A stretch of 53,147 nucleotides of DNA, taken from NCBI RefSeq assembly GCF_000002075.1, contig NW_004798104.1:146209-199355 (forward strand), given 5' to 3'. The translations under genes were made by a program, and so were the position numbers. The notes below the pieces were generated by a model. That model was not told where the DNA came from. It did no database searches and was given only the letters and a program-made list of their open reading frames with translations. The DNA comes from Aplysia californica (taxonomy: Eukaryota; Mollusca; Gastropoda; Aplysiida; Aplysiidae). Position 1 is the first letter of the stretch; every line of letters begins with the position of its first letter. This document shows, piece by piece, positions 34,501-45,049 of this stretch.

Positions 34501-37500
34501 GAGATTTGATGACACCGAGTATCTTCCAGGACTTCTTAACTAAGCGAGAGTTGGATTGTGCAATCAAGAAACTGAAAAAGCGAAAAAGCCCAGGTCCTGA
34601 TAAAGTACACAATGAGATGCTACAAAACCTTGGTGAAAAAGCCAAATTGCTACTTCTTAAGCTCTATAACAGAACATGGACCGAGGGAAATCTGCCTAAA
34701 GCATGGAAACTAGCTACTATAAACCCAATCTTAAAGACAGGAAAGAAGGCAATGACCCTATAAACTACCGCCCAATATCACTTACGTCCTGTATTGGCAA
34801 GCTCTGTGAAAGAATCTTCAATTCTCGTCTTTATTGGTGGCTTGAGTCTTCAGGTCTGATATCACAGTGTCAAGTAGGGTTCAGGTCAAAAGGCAGCATG
34901 ACAGAAGACCAGCTCTTCAGGCTTACACAGAAAATCATTGATGGATTTCAAAGCGGGGAACAGACAACGNNNNNNNNNNNNNNNNNNNNNNNNNNNNNNN
35001 NNNNNNNNNNNNNNNNNNNNNNNNNNNNNNNNNNNNNNNNNNNNNNNNNNNNNNNNNNNNNNNNNNNNNNNNNNNNNNNNNNNNNNNNNNNNNNNNNNNN
35101 NNNNNNNNNNNNNNNNNNNNNNNNNNNNNNNNNNNNNNNNNNNNNNNNNNNNNNNNNNNNNNNNNNNNNNNNNNNNNNNNNNNNNNNNNNNNNNNNNNNN
35201 NNNNNNNNNNNNNNNNNNNNNNNNNNNNNNNNNNNNNNNNNNNNNNNNNNNNNNNNNNNNNNNNNNNNNNNNNNNNNNNNNNNNNNNNNNNNNNNNNNNN
35301 NNNNNNNNNNNNNNNNNNNNNNNNNNNNNNNNNNNNNNNNNNNNNNNNNNNNNNNNNNNNNNNNNNNNNNNNNNNNNNNNNNNNNNNNNNNNNNNNNNNN
35401 NNNNNNNNNNNNNNNNNNNNNNNNNNNNNNNNNNNNNNNNNNNNNNNNNNNNNNNNNNNNNNNNNNNNNNNNNNNNNNNNNNNNNNNNNNNNNNNNNNNN
35501 NNNNNNNNNNNNNNNNNNNNNNNNNNNNNNNNNNNNNNNNNNNNNNNNNNNNNNNNNNNNNNNNNNNNNNNNNNNNNNNNNNNNNNNNNNNNNNNNNNNN
35601 NNNNNNNNNNNNNNNNNNNNNNNNNNNNNNNNNNNNNNNNNNNNNNNAAACTACAAAGAACTCAATGGACACCATCCAAAACCAAGCTCTTCGTCTTATC
35701 TCTGGCGGAATGAGATCCTCACCGACTGCGGCCAGTGAAATCTACACAAATATTGAGCCATTAGAAATTCGAAGAAAACGGGCAGCTTTAGAAGTATACA
35801 TGAAAGATCTAAAAGGCTAGAAAATAACCACCCTAATAGAATCCTTGTTGACAAGTGGAAACCTAACCAAAGACTAAAAAATACAAAATCTGTACTTGAC
35901 ACTGTTCTCAATCTCCAAGAAAAACATCACCTCCCTGAAAGACGAGAACCTCTGGAAAGAGTTCCCTCAACTCTCCCACCACATCTCACCATAACAAAGC
36001 CAGAAATTAGGAAAACACTTTTGGACAAGAGCAATAAAAACACATATCCTGTAGCACTAAAACATTCTGCCCTTGAAACAATTGATTCCTATCCACCAAC
36101 ATGGATCCACTCATACACTGATGGATCTGTCTTTAAGGCAACAATCAACGCTGGATATGGGTCAGTGATCAACTTGCCCAGTGGGATAAAAAAAGAAGTC
36201 TTTAATTCCAGCAGGTCCTTCTACTCCAATTTCATCACCGAACAACAGGCTATCACCAACACAGCAAACTACATCAACTACTTGTTTGACACTAATCCAC
36301 TTGCTACCACAGACATCGTTATATTTACAGACAGCCTTTCAACACTAGAGACACTTGAGAGTGGGACTGATGTGAACAAAGATGTATTGCACTTGATTTG
36401 GAGTCTACATTATTTGATAAGTAGGCACCACGTCAGAGTAGTCCTACAATGGATTCCTGCCCACACTGGGATACCGGGAAATGAAAGAGCTGATGCTCTG
36501 GCAAAGAGAGGAGCTAGCCTCCCTCAACCTGAAATTCCTACGAATAACACCACCTGCTGCCAAATGATCAAGTCAAACCTCAAGGAAGAGTGGATGAATG
36601 ATTGGGCCACAGGTACGACAGGAAGGAAGATGTATGGCCACATGAATAAACCACTGGTCAAAGATCCAATCAATGAGTTGAGGAGGGGAGATCAATCCAT
36701 AATCTTCCAACTTAGAACACAACATGTACCTTTCAACCAACATCTCAACCGAACTGGAGTAAAGCAGTCTGCTGCCTGCCCACTATGTGACTACCCCTCA
36801 GAGACAGTGGAACATCATCTGTTCTTCTGTAGAAAACTAACTGATTTAAGGGGACGTTTTCTTCCCAAGCTACCCCACACATCTAATTGCCTCTACTCCT
36901 AAAGACAACAATTAGAACAGACATGCAGCTATTACCGAATGGCATCATGCAGAAGAGTTAACGCTCAGATGCTACTGGATCGCTAACAACAACAATAACA
37001 ACCCCACGGGGCGGTGCCACTGACTGAAGTGTCTTTAGGCCATTCCCAAAAGGGGGACATTTCTCGTTCTAATGCACAGTAGAATTGTAAATGGGCTGAT
37101 CCAACAATGTCAGGCTCATGACTGTGCCTGAACAGGGAACTGCAGCTTTTTCTCTCCTAATCCTTACTATAGTCATTTTCCTCTACTTCTTTTGTATGTT
37201 TGTCACACTCTTGTGACCTGCTATTTCCAGGGTGCCTTGATAGTCGAAGCAAACTTTGTGCTGTTGAAGCTAGAGAGGTGAGCACAGTAAGTCTGATTCC
37301 CTGTAAGGACTTCTCTGTTGACATCAACCCCTTGAGAAGCTTGTTCATTTTCCTTGCTTTGGGTGAAGAAAATACAGTCAAACCTGTGTAAGACGGCCAC
37401 CCATTGTCAAGGAGAAAAGTGGCCGTATAAGACAGGTGGCCATCTTAGGCAGGACTGATCAAGATAAAGGAAACAAACCATTCCCATCTGAGGCCCCAAT

Positions 37501-40500
37501 CGAAAGTAGCCCCATTGTTGTTGTCTTTGTTGGTCTTGTTGCTGTTGGTTTGTATTTCGTTTGTAATTTTTATTTTGTCGCTGATTTTGCACAATGGTGA
37601 CAATAAAACTAAATGTATCAGACAAGGAAGACCGAGTGCCATGTTAAAACAAACACATGGGTCGCCCCCACTCGGAGAACGAGGGACGCTTCTGTAACAA
37701 GTTCCTGTTGACGTCCTTTGTTACTTTGTTACAGACTGGGTAAACAGTGACCACTAATCTCACGTATGATTTGTGTGTATGAGTTCTGGGCGGGGCTTAT
37801 GGGTTATGAGGGATCACACGCTTACCTCACCAGCAGCTGAAAATTGGTAGCTATTGGTTAACAGTGGGAGGGGCCTACGCAACATGATCGGTTGGAGGGA
37901 CTACCTAACAACAACGACAGGTGATTGAATTATGACGGCTCGCCCACAACGCCAGGGGCCAATGCACAATTTATTATGGGGTCACCTGGTTGCAGAGGTA
38001 AAATTATTGAGAAAATGGCCGCCAAAGATGAGTTATTACCTTAGCTTGAGAGTCCGTGGAAACTGAAAATTTAGATTTTTTTCTGTCTTTAATCATGATT
38101 TTTCAATAAAATCCACACAGAAATGTGTTCTTTAATGGGCATGAAATTTGTATTTATTTATTATTCAGTAGAGTTTTTTTGGCGCTCGCAACTGCATAAG
38201 GTCATTGCGTCGTGACACATATTTGTTAGAGTGACTGGCCTAGCAACCACTCTATGAAGAAAAGTAGGAGTTTTTCTCAGAATCCTCCCAAAAAAAAAAC
38301 AAGTTTTGAGAAAAAAATATAAGTTTCTAGAACTGCAGTAAGTTATAATTATGTTAGGAACCGACCTGGCAAATAAATATACGTGTAGGGATAAAAAGTA
38401 TAAAGTGAATAACCGAAAACAAAAAGTATTTTTTTCACACCATTTACAATAAGTCGCCCAAATATTGCAAATAAACTTGTGTATTTTCATGCCATTTATA
38501 ATAAGCTGTGCACAAATGATGGGAATAGAATTCCACCCCCCAAAAAAATGCAAATAACTCTTGTATGAAGATAGTCACATATATGTGTCACGACGCAGTG
38601 CTTAAGAGTCCTTGGAAACTGCAAATTTACATTTTTTTGTGCCTTTATTCAACATTTTCCATAAAATCCACACATAAAAATGTTTTTGAAAGGACATACT
38701 AGGTGCTGATTCAAAAAACAAAAATTGGAAAAAAAATTCCAAACTGGCCAAAAAATGCAGATTTCTCGGATTTCATTATTTTCACAAGCGCCTGATTTCA
38801 CCACGATGCCTCACATATTTATCAACTATCATACAAAGGCTGAGTTGCCAAAATTAGCTGCTTTCATACAAGAGCAATCAATAAAGATTAATAACAACTA
38901 AGCAATAAACTAATTCGCATCCTGTCCACAGTAAAATCAAGACAGAGGGCTAAAGCCAATGTCATGACCTTGTTAGATTTGATTCTTATATATCAATTTA
39001 ACCACACTTTAACAAACTTTTTTTTGGCTTTGCTATCCAGTATTTTGTTTGTACAAAATATAAATGAAATCACCATGGGAACTAACCACAGAGCAGTCAG
39101 CTCATTAGGATTTTTGCCCTACATATATATGCCCAACAAGTTACGAGCGCGTGACATATTTCTTGGCGTCTATTATTTTTTTATTTGTAAATTCGTTGAA
39201 CATTGAATTTTATACCTTTTTAAAAAAATCATGACAAATAATCTAGCAGAGATAGACACTTGTACTTTGGTACATTTATTGTTCTTGATTGTATCAAAAG
39301 GGTTTTGCAGTTGGTTAAATATGGTTAAGATCTTTTATACAATTTTTTTTTTAAACCTTCAGTCTTCGGTACTTGTACATGATAGTAAAATCCTTCAGTG
39401 TTCAGTGAGTGAATGGATGGCAATTTTGGACAATTTTGATTACGTTGTTATCATTAAGTCATATGTGTATTATAATCAGAAAAAATATACCTTCTGCGCA
39501 CATCTGACAGGACTGACTCCACATCATCGTTGTGCCCAGTGAATCTGCTCATGGAATCCTCCAATAACGTCATGATGGTCAACTTCAGCGGGGCAGATAT
39601 GGGTTTCCACTTGGCCATGGTTGCTGCTGATACTTTCCGTTGTCGCAGTGTCCCTTCCTGTCCACTCTCCAATCTGGAGTTTCTTGATTTCACCTTTGTG
39701 ACATTAGATCTACTACCTTTCTTACTCATGCTTGTACTTGTAGCTTCTGAAAAACAGGCCTATTCACTGGAAGAGAAAACAGATTCTTCTTTAAGAAAAC
39801 ATATTTTCCAAGACAGAAGGTTGTTAGAAGATAGGAAGTATAAAAAAGGGATACATTTTTAAACTGCTCATTCTTCATTCTAGTGGAGAAATGTGTTTTC
39901 TTCTGCAAAAAAAGAGAACTGACCACATCCACTGCAAACAGAATCATCATGTATCATTGCTGAACATACAGGGTTTCTGCCATGAACTCTCCACAAAATT
40001 CCAGGCGATTTCAAGGAAGTTTCAAGGAGAAATATTTTTAATTCAAGGAGATTTGGTTAAGAAATTCATGCGGAAAGCCTATTTCAGACAGGCCTACATT
40101 TGTCCGAAAGAAACTGTAGTTTCGATTTTCCGACAAAAATTTTGTTCATGTCCGATCTGGCCAAATTCAAGGAGTTTTCAGGGAGATTTTTCCTTGAATG
40201 CAAACTCAAGGAGTTTTCAAGGACTCCTTGAATTCAAGGAGGCCATTTATAGAACCCTGCAAAAAAGCAATTTAAGCAGGGGGAACCAATTTAAGGAAAA
40301 TACGAAGTTAAGAGGTTTTGGGTTTTTTAATGTAGGTGTAGTAGGTGTACTTTTTAAGCCCCCATTGACACAATTTGATCACTTACGAGGCAGGCTTCGG
40401 ACCTTACCTGTCTGTGCCCACCCGGGATGAAAGGAATACAATATCCCGACTGAAAGACCAAAATACTCAATAAAACTTTACTCCCCTCCAGGGAATTGAA

Positions 40501-41390
40501 CATGGGCCTCCTGCGTGTGACAGGAAAACACCTCCCTTACACCACAAACGCCGGTGAGTCAAAATGTGGTGGAAGAGTGTAGTGGTGCTTACTTACAGAC
40601 GAGACACCGCAACATGACAATTTCATATATTATTATTTATAGTAAATGCAAACAAGTGTGAAAGTGCAAAGAGTGTGTTGGCTGTTTACGTTTGTGCACG
40701 TGTGAACAGAGAGAGAGGAGAGAGAGAACTTTCATCTCAATCACCTTTCACTTTCCATACAAATTTTATCATGATGCATTCTTGTCCATGTTTTAGTGTA
40801 GCCCCTGTTTCTGAAATCAGCCAACAGAGCAGCTTGAAAATTCTACTCTATACATGATGCAGGAAGTGATACCTTCACTGACTTTTATTAAGCTGTCAAG
40901 TGTGTCATACAGTCATGTGTGTCCATTGCATGATCTCTGCACTAACAACAGCATCTATCAGATCGGCAAGTTTTATTCACATGATAAAGAACCAAGTTCG
41001 GCGCTCAAGATGCGCACAATCACATCACATCATAATTGTTCACACACAAAACAATAACTTCCCACGGATCAACAGAAAAGCACACATTCACAGTCAAGAA
41101 CACGCCTGCACTATTGCCCTGGCGGCGTCTTGACATAATGACCCCGTTCCCTGATTCACTTGCAGTTCTGGTTTCTAGAAAAAGCAGACAATAAAACCTA
41201 TTGTTAGACAGTTCGCAACCATGCCATTTCCAGGCAAACTACCACTCCATCCCCTCCCTACCATACAGGCGCCAAATCCATCTTGGCCTTTTGGCCCAAC
41301 ACTACAATCTCTTAGTGTGATGGGAGTACCTGTTGTAGCATTTTTGGCTGAGTTATGTTCTTGATATCTCTTGTGTCTTCCGTCAAACAT
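28479..41390 (-). CDS. CENPQ: CENP-Q-like kinetochore protein, multi-exon gene
   Basis: Five minus-strand exons (39746-39491, 33565-33490, 30982-30906, 29609-29552, 28520-28479) join in frame: each donor phase (2, 0, 2, 0) is completed by the next acceptor. From ATG 39729 they give 163 residues ending in TGA. An additional phase-compatible exon (41390-41330) would extend this to 189. A basic N-terminus is followed by a W-x-P-x-S motif at 41-45, a segment ending in LKAP at 88-91, and a coiled coil at about 106-146. In human CENP-Q a WQPLS motif precedes LKVPP by nearly the same distance and coiled coil follows, which is why I propose CENP-Q, a subunit of the CENP-O/P/Q/U complex of the inner kinetochore. 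The protein is much shorter than human CENP-Q (about 268). The gene model is firm; the family call is moderate. Confidence 0.6.
28595..29265. mobile_element. Foldback MITE (long inverted repeats), most complete copy
   Basis: The left arm (atcaggtgctcgtcaaaa … ctcaacacctttta … gtgtggattttactg … ccaaggactctc) is repeated in reverse complement on the right (gagtccgtggactttaatc … aaaatccacacag … gacgagcgcctgatttcac). The arms are about 200-250 bp with a central unique part. No coding frame is present. It begins about 75 bp from the last CENP-Q-like coding exon. Confidence 0.8.
29552..29609 (-). CDS. CENP-Q-like gene, coiled-coil exon 2
   Basis: It follows a T-rich acceptor (ttttttttcag) and ends at cacagcag|gtaaat. 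The carried AG plus T gives serine, then DVERLENEMENCTPNGTQQ. It ends in phase 0. Confidence 0.66.
29990..30285 (+). mobile_element. tRNA-derived SINE, family A, copy 2
   Basis: The head tggtctacaggtatagtgta and the B-box-like aggtttgaagcc start a body that matches the inverse of 2600-2990. It ends at taaataagggtgaaaaaacc. It sits in an intron of the CENP-Q-like gene. Confidence 0.72.
30421..30492 (+). mobile_element. SINE-like family B, copy 10 (distal part)
   Basis: It holds tatgaccttatgcaattgtg and aaacacttaccaat, with an A-rich end grading into AAC repeats. Confidence 0.62.
30906..30982 (-). CDS. CENP-Q-like gene, coiled-coil exon 1
   Basis: The acceptor is tttatcctgcag and the donor is taaaag|gtagtg. 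It encodes ATLLEEKERLDKLGENLTEA and VQKCK, a heptad-like acidic/basic helix, leaving two bases for the next exon. Confidence 0.66.
31050..31222 (-). mobile_element. SINE-like family B, copy 11
   Basis: Nearly full length: tagtaagagttttatggcac through gagcaaaccacactagagca to cctgccaaccaccca. It lies in an intron of the CENP-Q-like gene. Confidence 0.75.
32033..32767. mobile_element. Non-autonomous piggyBac-like element with TTAA target site
   Basis: TTAA stands at both edges (32033-32036, 32764-32767). Inside them the ends read ctcattgcacccaagctacg and, on the other strand, cccaattcaccctgcgttgc, an imperfect inverted repeat. piggyBac elements insert at TTAA. The interior encodes no transposase that I can recognise, although chance frames of 74 and 164 codons occur. 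It lies in an intron of the CENP-Q-like gene. Confidence 0.6.
33063..33468. mobile_element. Foldback MITE copy with deleted right arm
   Basis: It starts agcgtggtgaaatcaggcac, keeps the centre (acctctgaaaccagg) and ends cctgattccactgcgctgtg. It abuts the CENP-Q-like exon at 33490-33565. Confidence 0.75.
33490..33565 (-). CDS. CENP-Q-like gene, exon encoding the LKAP motif
   Basis: It lies between a strong acceptor (gttcttttcttacag) and an almost perfect donor (atg|gtaaga). The carried AG plus T makes serine, followed by VSHTLRNLKAPTDDPTDF and then IDSSM, 26 codons in all, ending in phase 0. A foldback MITE copy ends about 20 bp beyond its donor. Confidence 0.68.
33803..33941. mobile_element. 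Foldback MITE left arm, cut by the LINE
   Basis: It runs from tatgtgagacagcatggtga to ggctcaaaacttttcatgaa, where LINE sequence begins at once. The MITE was therefore present before the LINE fragment. Confidence 0.75.
34970..35647. other. Assembly gap (678 Ns)
   Basis: The unknown bases lie inside the LINE, where the catalytic RT motifs would fall. Long frames that appear to cross this region are artefacts of translating N. The gap is also inside the largest intron of the CENP-Q-like gene. Confidence 0.99.
36021..36902 (+). pseudogene. RNase H and C-terminal zinc-knuckle part of the LINE ORF2
   Basis: An open frame of 293 codons within the LINE. RNase H signature blocks are visible in order: HSYTDGS (first Asp), ITEQQAI (Glu), IFTDSLSTL (second Asp), and WIPAHTGIPGNERADALAK with the His and final Asp. 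A CPLC…EHHLFFC zinc-binding motif follows, as in I-superfamily LINEs. All catalytic acidic residues are present, so this portion looks the least damaged of the element. It is not a host gene. Confidence 0.85.
37375..37980. mobile_element. Mariner-like MITE, second copy, truncated
   Basis: It starts with CAGTCAAACCTGTGT after TA and shares long blocks with the copy at 10.8-11.6 kb, including gggcggggcttat and ttactttgttacaga. The right end is lost where foldback MITE sequence begins. Confidence 0.8.
37985..38225. mobile_element. Foldback MITE right arm containing a family B fragment
   Basis: gagtccgtggaaactgaaaa … aaaatccacacagaaatgtg marks the arm. A short family B piece (ggcgctcgcaactgcataag, 38180-38206) interrupts it before the terminal gcgtcgtgacacatat. 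Confidence 0.65.
38585..38822. mobile_element. Foldback MITE right arm, second fragment
   Basis: It begins with atatgtgtcacgacgcagtg, an inverted match to 38207-38225, and ends cacaagcgcctgatttcacc followed by tcacatattt. The pair brackets a 360-bp AT-rich spacer. Confidence 0.65.
39491..39746 (-). CDS. CENP-Q-like gene, main N-terminal exon
   Basis: The acceptor tgtttttcag lies at 39747-39748, the ATG at 39729, and the donor gcagaag|gtatat leaves two bases (phase 2). It encodes a Lys/Arg/Ser-rich head and then AKWKPISAPLK and an amphipathic helix. On the + strand the same bases give a chance frame with no family resemblance. Confidence 0.65.
39969..40259. mobile_element. hAT-type MITE with internal CAAGGA repeats
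   Basis: The ends CAGGGTTTCT and AGAACCCTG are inverted, as in hAT MITEs. The interior repeats caaggagttttcaagga and tccttgaattcaagga motifs. The 8-bp flanks no longer match, so the insertion is old or the edges are imprecise. Confidence 0.6.
40335..40560 (-). mobile_element. tRNA-derived SINE, family H, copy 3
   Basis: On the minus strand it has a consensus polymerase III A box (TGGTGTAAGGG), a B box (TGTTCAATTCC) and the shared 3' block with GTAAGTGATCAAATTGTGTC. It is the clearest copy of the promoter. Confidence 0.7.
41330..41390 (-). CDS. Tentative first coding exon of the CENP-Q-like gene
   Basis: ATG at 41390-41388 lies directly after an acceptor-like ccatccag. The frame runs 20 codons and ends at acaacag|gtactc in phase 1. 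The next exon begins with AA and is open upstream of its own ATG, so the G carried here makes GAA and the frame continues (…NATT-EATSTS-MSKKG…). The phase agreement and good donor support it, but its short length and low-complexity composition leave chance possible. Confidence 0.4.
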
Positions 41391-41884
41391 CTGGATGGGG
41401 TATTAAAGAAACTTTTTTGCTATTCTTGGAGAGAAAACCCTGTTTTCAACTGATTGAATCAAATAGTTTATAGATCATTTTGAATTATTTTGACAAGACT
41501 TCACACCTAAACAATGAACACCAAAATGGGTTCAGGCAGAGACACTGGTTCAGGTAGCACCGATCTGGGCTTGGCGCCCTCGGTGATAGAAGGGGTAGGG
41601 GTAGGTCTCTTCTTTATTGTGTTTGGCTTATCCGCCCTCCTCCCACCAGCCTAATTATAGTTATAGACACCTTAACTAAAGACTGGCAAACTTAGGGATG
41701 AACACTGAAGAAGAGATTTGTTTGAAGAAAATAATGTGATATTTAGTTAAGTTTTGGAAAATCGTATTCCCTTTTTTGAAAATCTTTCTCCATTTCAAAG
41801 GGTGGCGCCATTGCGCCATTTGCACTTGGAGAGCCACGCCACTGACGGGGGAGCTATTCAGAACGCGGCGTTGCAAATAGCGCT

Positions 41885-42112
41885 TGCCTGTTTTTATTAG
41901 GTCAACCCCCCTACTCTTGAGGCCAAAACCGGCGACCGAATAAGCGCCCTAGATTCTAGAAGATTAGATCTAGATCTAGATCTAGTCTAGATAGAATCTA
42001 GATCTCTAGATCTAGATATCAAACATTTATTGTTTGGGAAGGACTTCCGCAACGAGCGACCGCCCCAACAAACAAAGAAGAGACCTACCCCTACACCTTC
42101 TATAGCAAGGAG
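41885..42112 (-). repeat. Repeat family C, copy 2 (reverse)
   Basis: It contains the inverse of ggcctcaagagtagggggg, ggtcgctcgttgcggaagtc and ggtaggtctcttctttg. An AGATCT-rich tract sits in the middle. Confidence 0.75.
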
Positions 42113-42361
42113 TTTAGAACTAATGAGCCTCCTCTCTCTCTTCGCGGCGCCACGAGCAGTACGCCGCGGTAGGGATCAAATATATGGCCGGAGACTGTGG
42201 GCTAAATCATCAACTGTGACGTATAAATAGAATATTATCGTGCTGGGCCCCGTTGTGGGGGTGGGCGGGGTGGGGGAATGCACGCAAGGAAGAGGGGATG
42301 GGGCTGGGATGAAAGAGGAGGGGCGGGCCTTGGGAAGGGACGAAGGAGAAAGGGACAAATT

Positions 42362-42556
<195 letters not shown>

Positions 42557-43553
42557 TGTGATCAACTGACGAGCTGACGGATAATGACAGGGAGAGAAAA
42601 AATGATAAATTCTGTGTGTGATAAGGACTGTTCAATTCTTTTTAAGCGTTTTATGTTATAATCTAGTTTAAAAATCAAAAAGATGTGTCAAATAAAAAGA
42701 AAACTTGTCCGAGTAACTTAAAATTATCAAACATACCAAATTATAAAGATAATCTTTCAAGATGCTAAAATGTAATATGAAATGGATAAAAATATACTTT
42801 TAAACTATATTTAAGATATGATTGCATGATTCTAGGCGTGTGCCATATCTAACTTTATGTGTAAGGAATAGCGAACGCAAAGAGGGTCGATGCCAGCTTT
42901 ATCTGATTGCTAACAGTATGTCTTGGTCTAGATGAATAATAATATTATTGATAACAATAATTTTGTTTCCTGGTTTTCACAAAGTGGAGCGCACAATGAT
43001 TTCAAATATATTTTTTTTAAAGAGATTATAACAGCATCTTTGGAGGTGTGATCGCATGCATGAGCGTGGATGACCTTTGACGTTGAAGGTTTTTTTTTGT
43101 TTTTTTTTGTTCAGTAAAGTATGATATCAGGAGCAACGTTTTTAGTCCCTTCTTACACTCCAGAGGGGGATAATTTATCTTAGCGATGACTCTTGTGTGT
43201 GTAGTAAAATTTGTTGATGCTTTGTTTGGTTTATTTTTTAACAGCAGAATCTTAAAAGTGAACCGGAATTATTGATTGTGGGATCTTTGGTCTACAACAA
43301 TAGAATTAAACCAAGTATAGTTCTATCTAACAAGGCTCAAACTCTTATCCACCCCACCCTACCCTCTCCCCTCATCTGATATGGTTTGGTGTTTCTTTGA
43401 CATAGATCTAGAAAATATTCATCATTATTGTTTTTGAGTATTGATTTCATATTCTAATGGAGCCTCTAGATCTACATTTAGACAACAGTTAGTATCTAAT
43501 TTGCACACACAATGGAAAGCAATATATCTTTAATTAAATGTATAATATGTATT
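42557..43553. other. Unassigned AT-rich sequence
   Basis: No coding frame, RNA gene or known repeat was seen. Confidence 0.5.
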
Positions 43554-43800
43554 ATGGCCACCTCTATTCTCACCCGCGGTGAGAATAGCGCAGGCGAGTC
43601 TTTCGGCTATTCTCACCCGGTGGGCGTTCACCGTTATAGCCTAGGCCAACCAGTGAAGCGTTCACCCTGAACCACAGAATTCTACACTGAACAGAATTAT
43701 AGAATTCTGTGCTGTGAACAAACGTTCTAGATCTATTACTACTGTTAGTGTTAGCCTAAAAGTAAAAGCGTGCAATTTTGTCTGTGGGCAGTGGAGAGTG
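43554..43800. mobile_element. Palindrome-ended repeat element, partial copy 2
   Basis: It matches 4170-4430 in order: ggccacctctattctcaccc, ggctattctcacccggtg, ccacagaattctacactg, gaacaaacgttc and gtctgtgggcagtggagag. It diverges into GA-rich sequence after 43800. Confidence 0.75.
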
Positions 43801-44675
43801 AATGATGATGGTGGGGAGAAGAAGGAAGAGGTGGTGGTGGAGGAAGGGAGAAGGAAGATGAAGAAGAGGATAGAATGGCGGTGAAGAGGAGGAAATGGAA
43901 AACTTATGAGGCTGTTCAAATAATCTTACACTTTTGGGGACGTTTTTAAAACACAAAACCCAAATACCACTTTTCTCACATTTGCCTCCAACCCCCATCC
44001 ACACCAAGTTAATTAGTACTTTTTCCGATCTTCAACTTCCATTATTATTTTAAAGATACCTGTACTATACGTGGCTTTTTTTAACCAGCTTGTAAAAAAA
44101 ATATCATTTCAGTTAATACAATTTAATCAAACCATATGAACTAGAAAGAACGCATAAATATGGAAGACATTGAGACTCTTGTCAATGCAATAGGTACGTG
44201 CCTTACAAATAAAAGACATCAAGAAAGACATTAAAAGATCAACAAAACAGTTGCAAAGTTACAAAGAAACATTAAGAAATTAGATATCCACCGACAGAAT
44301 TTTCATCATAATTTCAAAATTATTTGTAAACCCCCCCCCCCCCCCCCCCCTTTTCCTCTAAAAAAAACAACAAAAAAACAACAATAACGGGGATCTGCAG
44401 TGATCATGCAGATCTGGGTCTTGTTACTGGTATTTATCCACTTTTTCTTTTACCTTTTCTTCCCAGTCATGAGCAAAACGTTCATCTCACAGAAGTGTCA
44501 TAATATTTGGAAAACCTCCCCACCCAATCTTACACTTTTCTTACAGAAGCCAAAGACACCCTTTCCCCTCTGAGGTGTAAGTTTATATTTTGAACGGCTC
44601 CTACTATAGGCCTAGATCTAATACATTGAGGCATGTCGCGTACATGAGAGGCGGAGTAGGGTCGCTTTTCGAGGA

Positions 44676-44776
44676 TCGCCGTAAAAATAGCCTGGGACTC
44701 ACTGGAAGGCTATCTTTACGGCACGCCGTAAAAATAGCCTGGGAGGCTATCTTTACGGCTCGCCGTAAAAATAGCC
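44676..44776. repeat. Cluster of nested hairpins (gccgtaaaaatagcc)
   Basis: Three forward copies of cgccgtaaaaatagcc alternate with two inverted copies ggctatctttacggc, spaced by tggga or longer loops, so several alternative stems can form. The perfect unit is at 44725-44759. Confidence 0.85.
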
Positions 44777-45049
44777 ACTGCGTTTTTTAAAAGGAAAACA
44801 ACTTAACTGTGAAAACTTCGGTCCACTGCAGCATCATATTGGTTCTTACACTTAAATACAACACAGGTGCAAGGCATTTTTACTAATTGACTTGCCTAAT
44901 CTAAAGGACCTCGGAATAAAACCTTCTTTCTTGTCCTATCTAGATTTCAGTGTGCGAGTCGGGCATTCGCGCTGCGCAGGTAGACCACGTCCACAGTTCC
45001 GCCGTGAGAGAGGGCTCCTATCAGGCGTGCGGTGCCGCCCACAGAGCAT

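Larger units (their letters stand above)
33942..37005 (+). mobile_element. 5'-truncated LINE of the I superfamily (RT + RNase H), broken
   Basis: The element begins abruptly inside a foldback MITE and ends in an AAC/AAT-rich tail (36985-37005). It contains the linker after the endonuclease (33942-34410), RT motifs KSPGPDKVHNEML (about 34585), INYRPISLTSCIGKLCERI (about 34760) and QVGFRSKGSMTEDQL (about 34875), then a run of Ns where the catalytic core should be. The thumb (IQNQALRLISGG, about 35675) and an RNase H plus zinc-knuckle region follow. The reading frame shifts at an A7 run near 34400, again before 34530, and near 34740. A stop lies at 35818. The element is therefore dead. RNase H downstream of RT places it in the I/Ingi/Nimb/Jockey group. 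Confidence 0.88.

Noticed and set aside
34703-35738. Long frames of 246-336 codons on both strands
   Set aside because: They run across the 678-bp gap of Ns. Only the short real ends are LINE sequence.
37157-37391. Overlapping frames on both strands beside the mariner-like MITE
   Set aside because: The minus frame looks mildly protein-like, but no splice sites fit the CENP-Q-like gene and part of it resembles family B SINE sequence.
39891-40430. 179-codon plus-strand frame
   Set aside because: It spans a hAT-type MITE and an inverted SINE. There is no protein signature.
41040-41174. Possible second upstream exon of the CENP-Q-like gene after acceptor ttttctag
   Set aside because: The acceptor and phase fit, but I found no convincing donor, so it was not added to the model.
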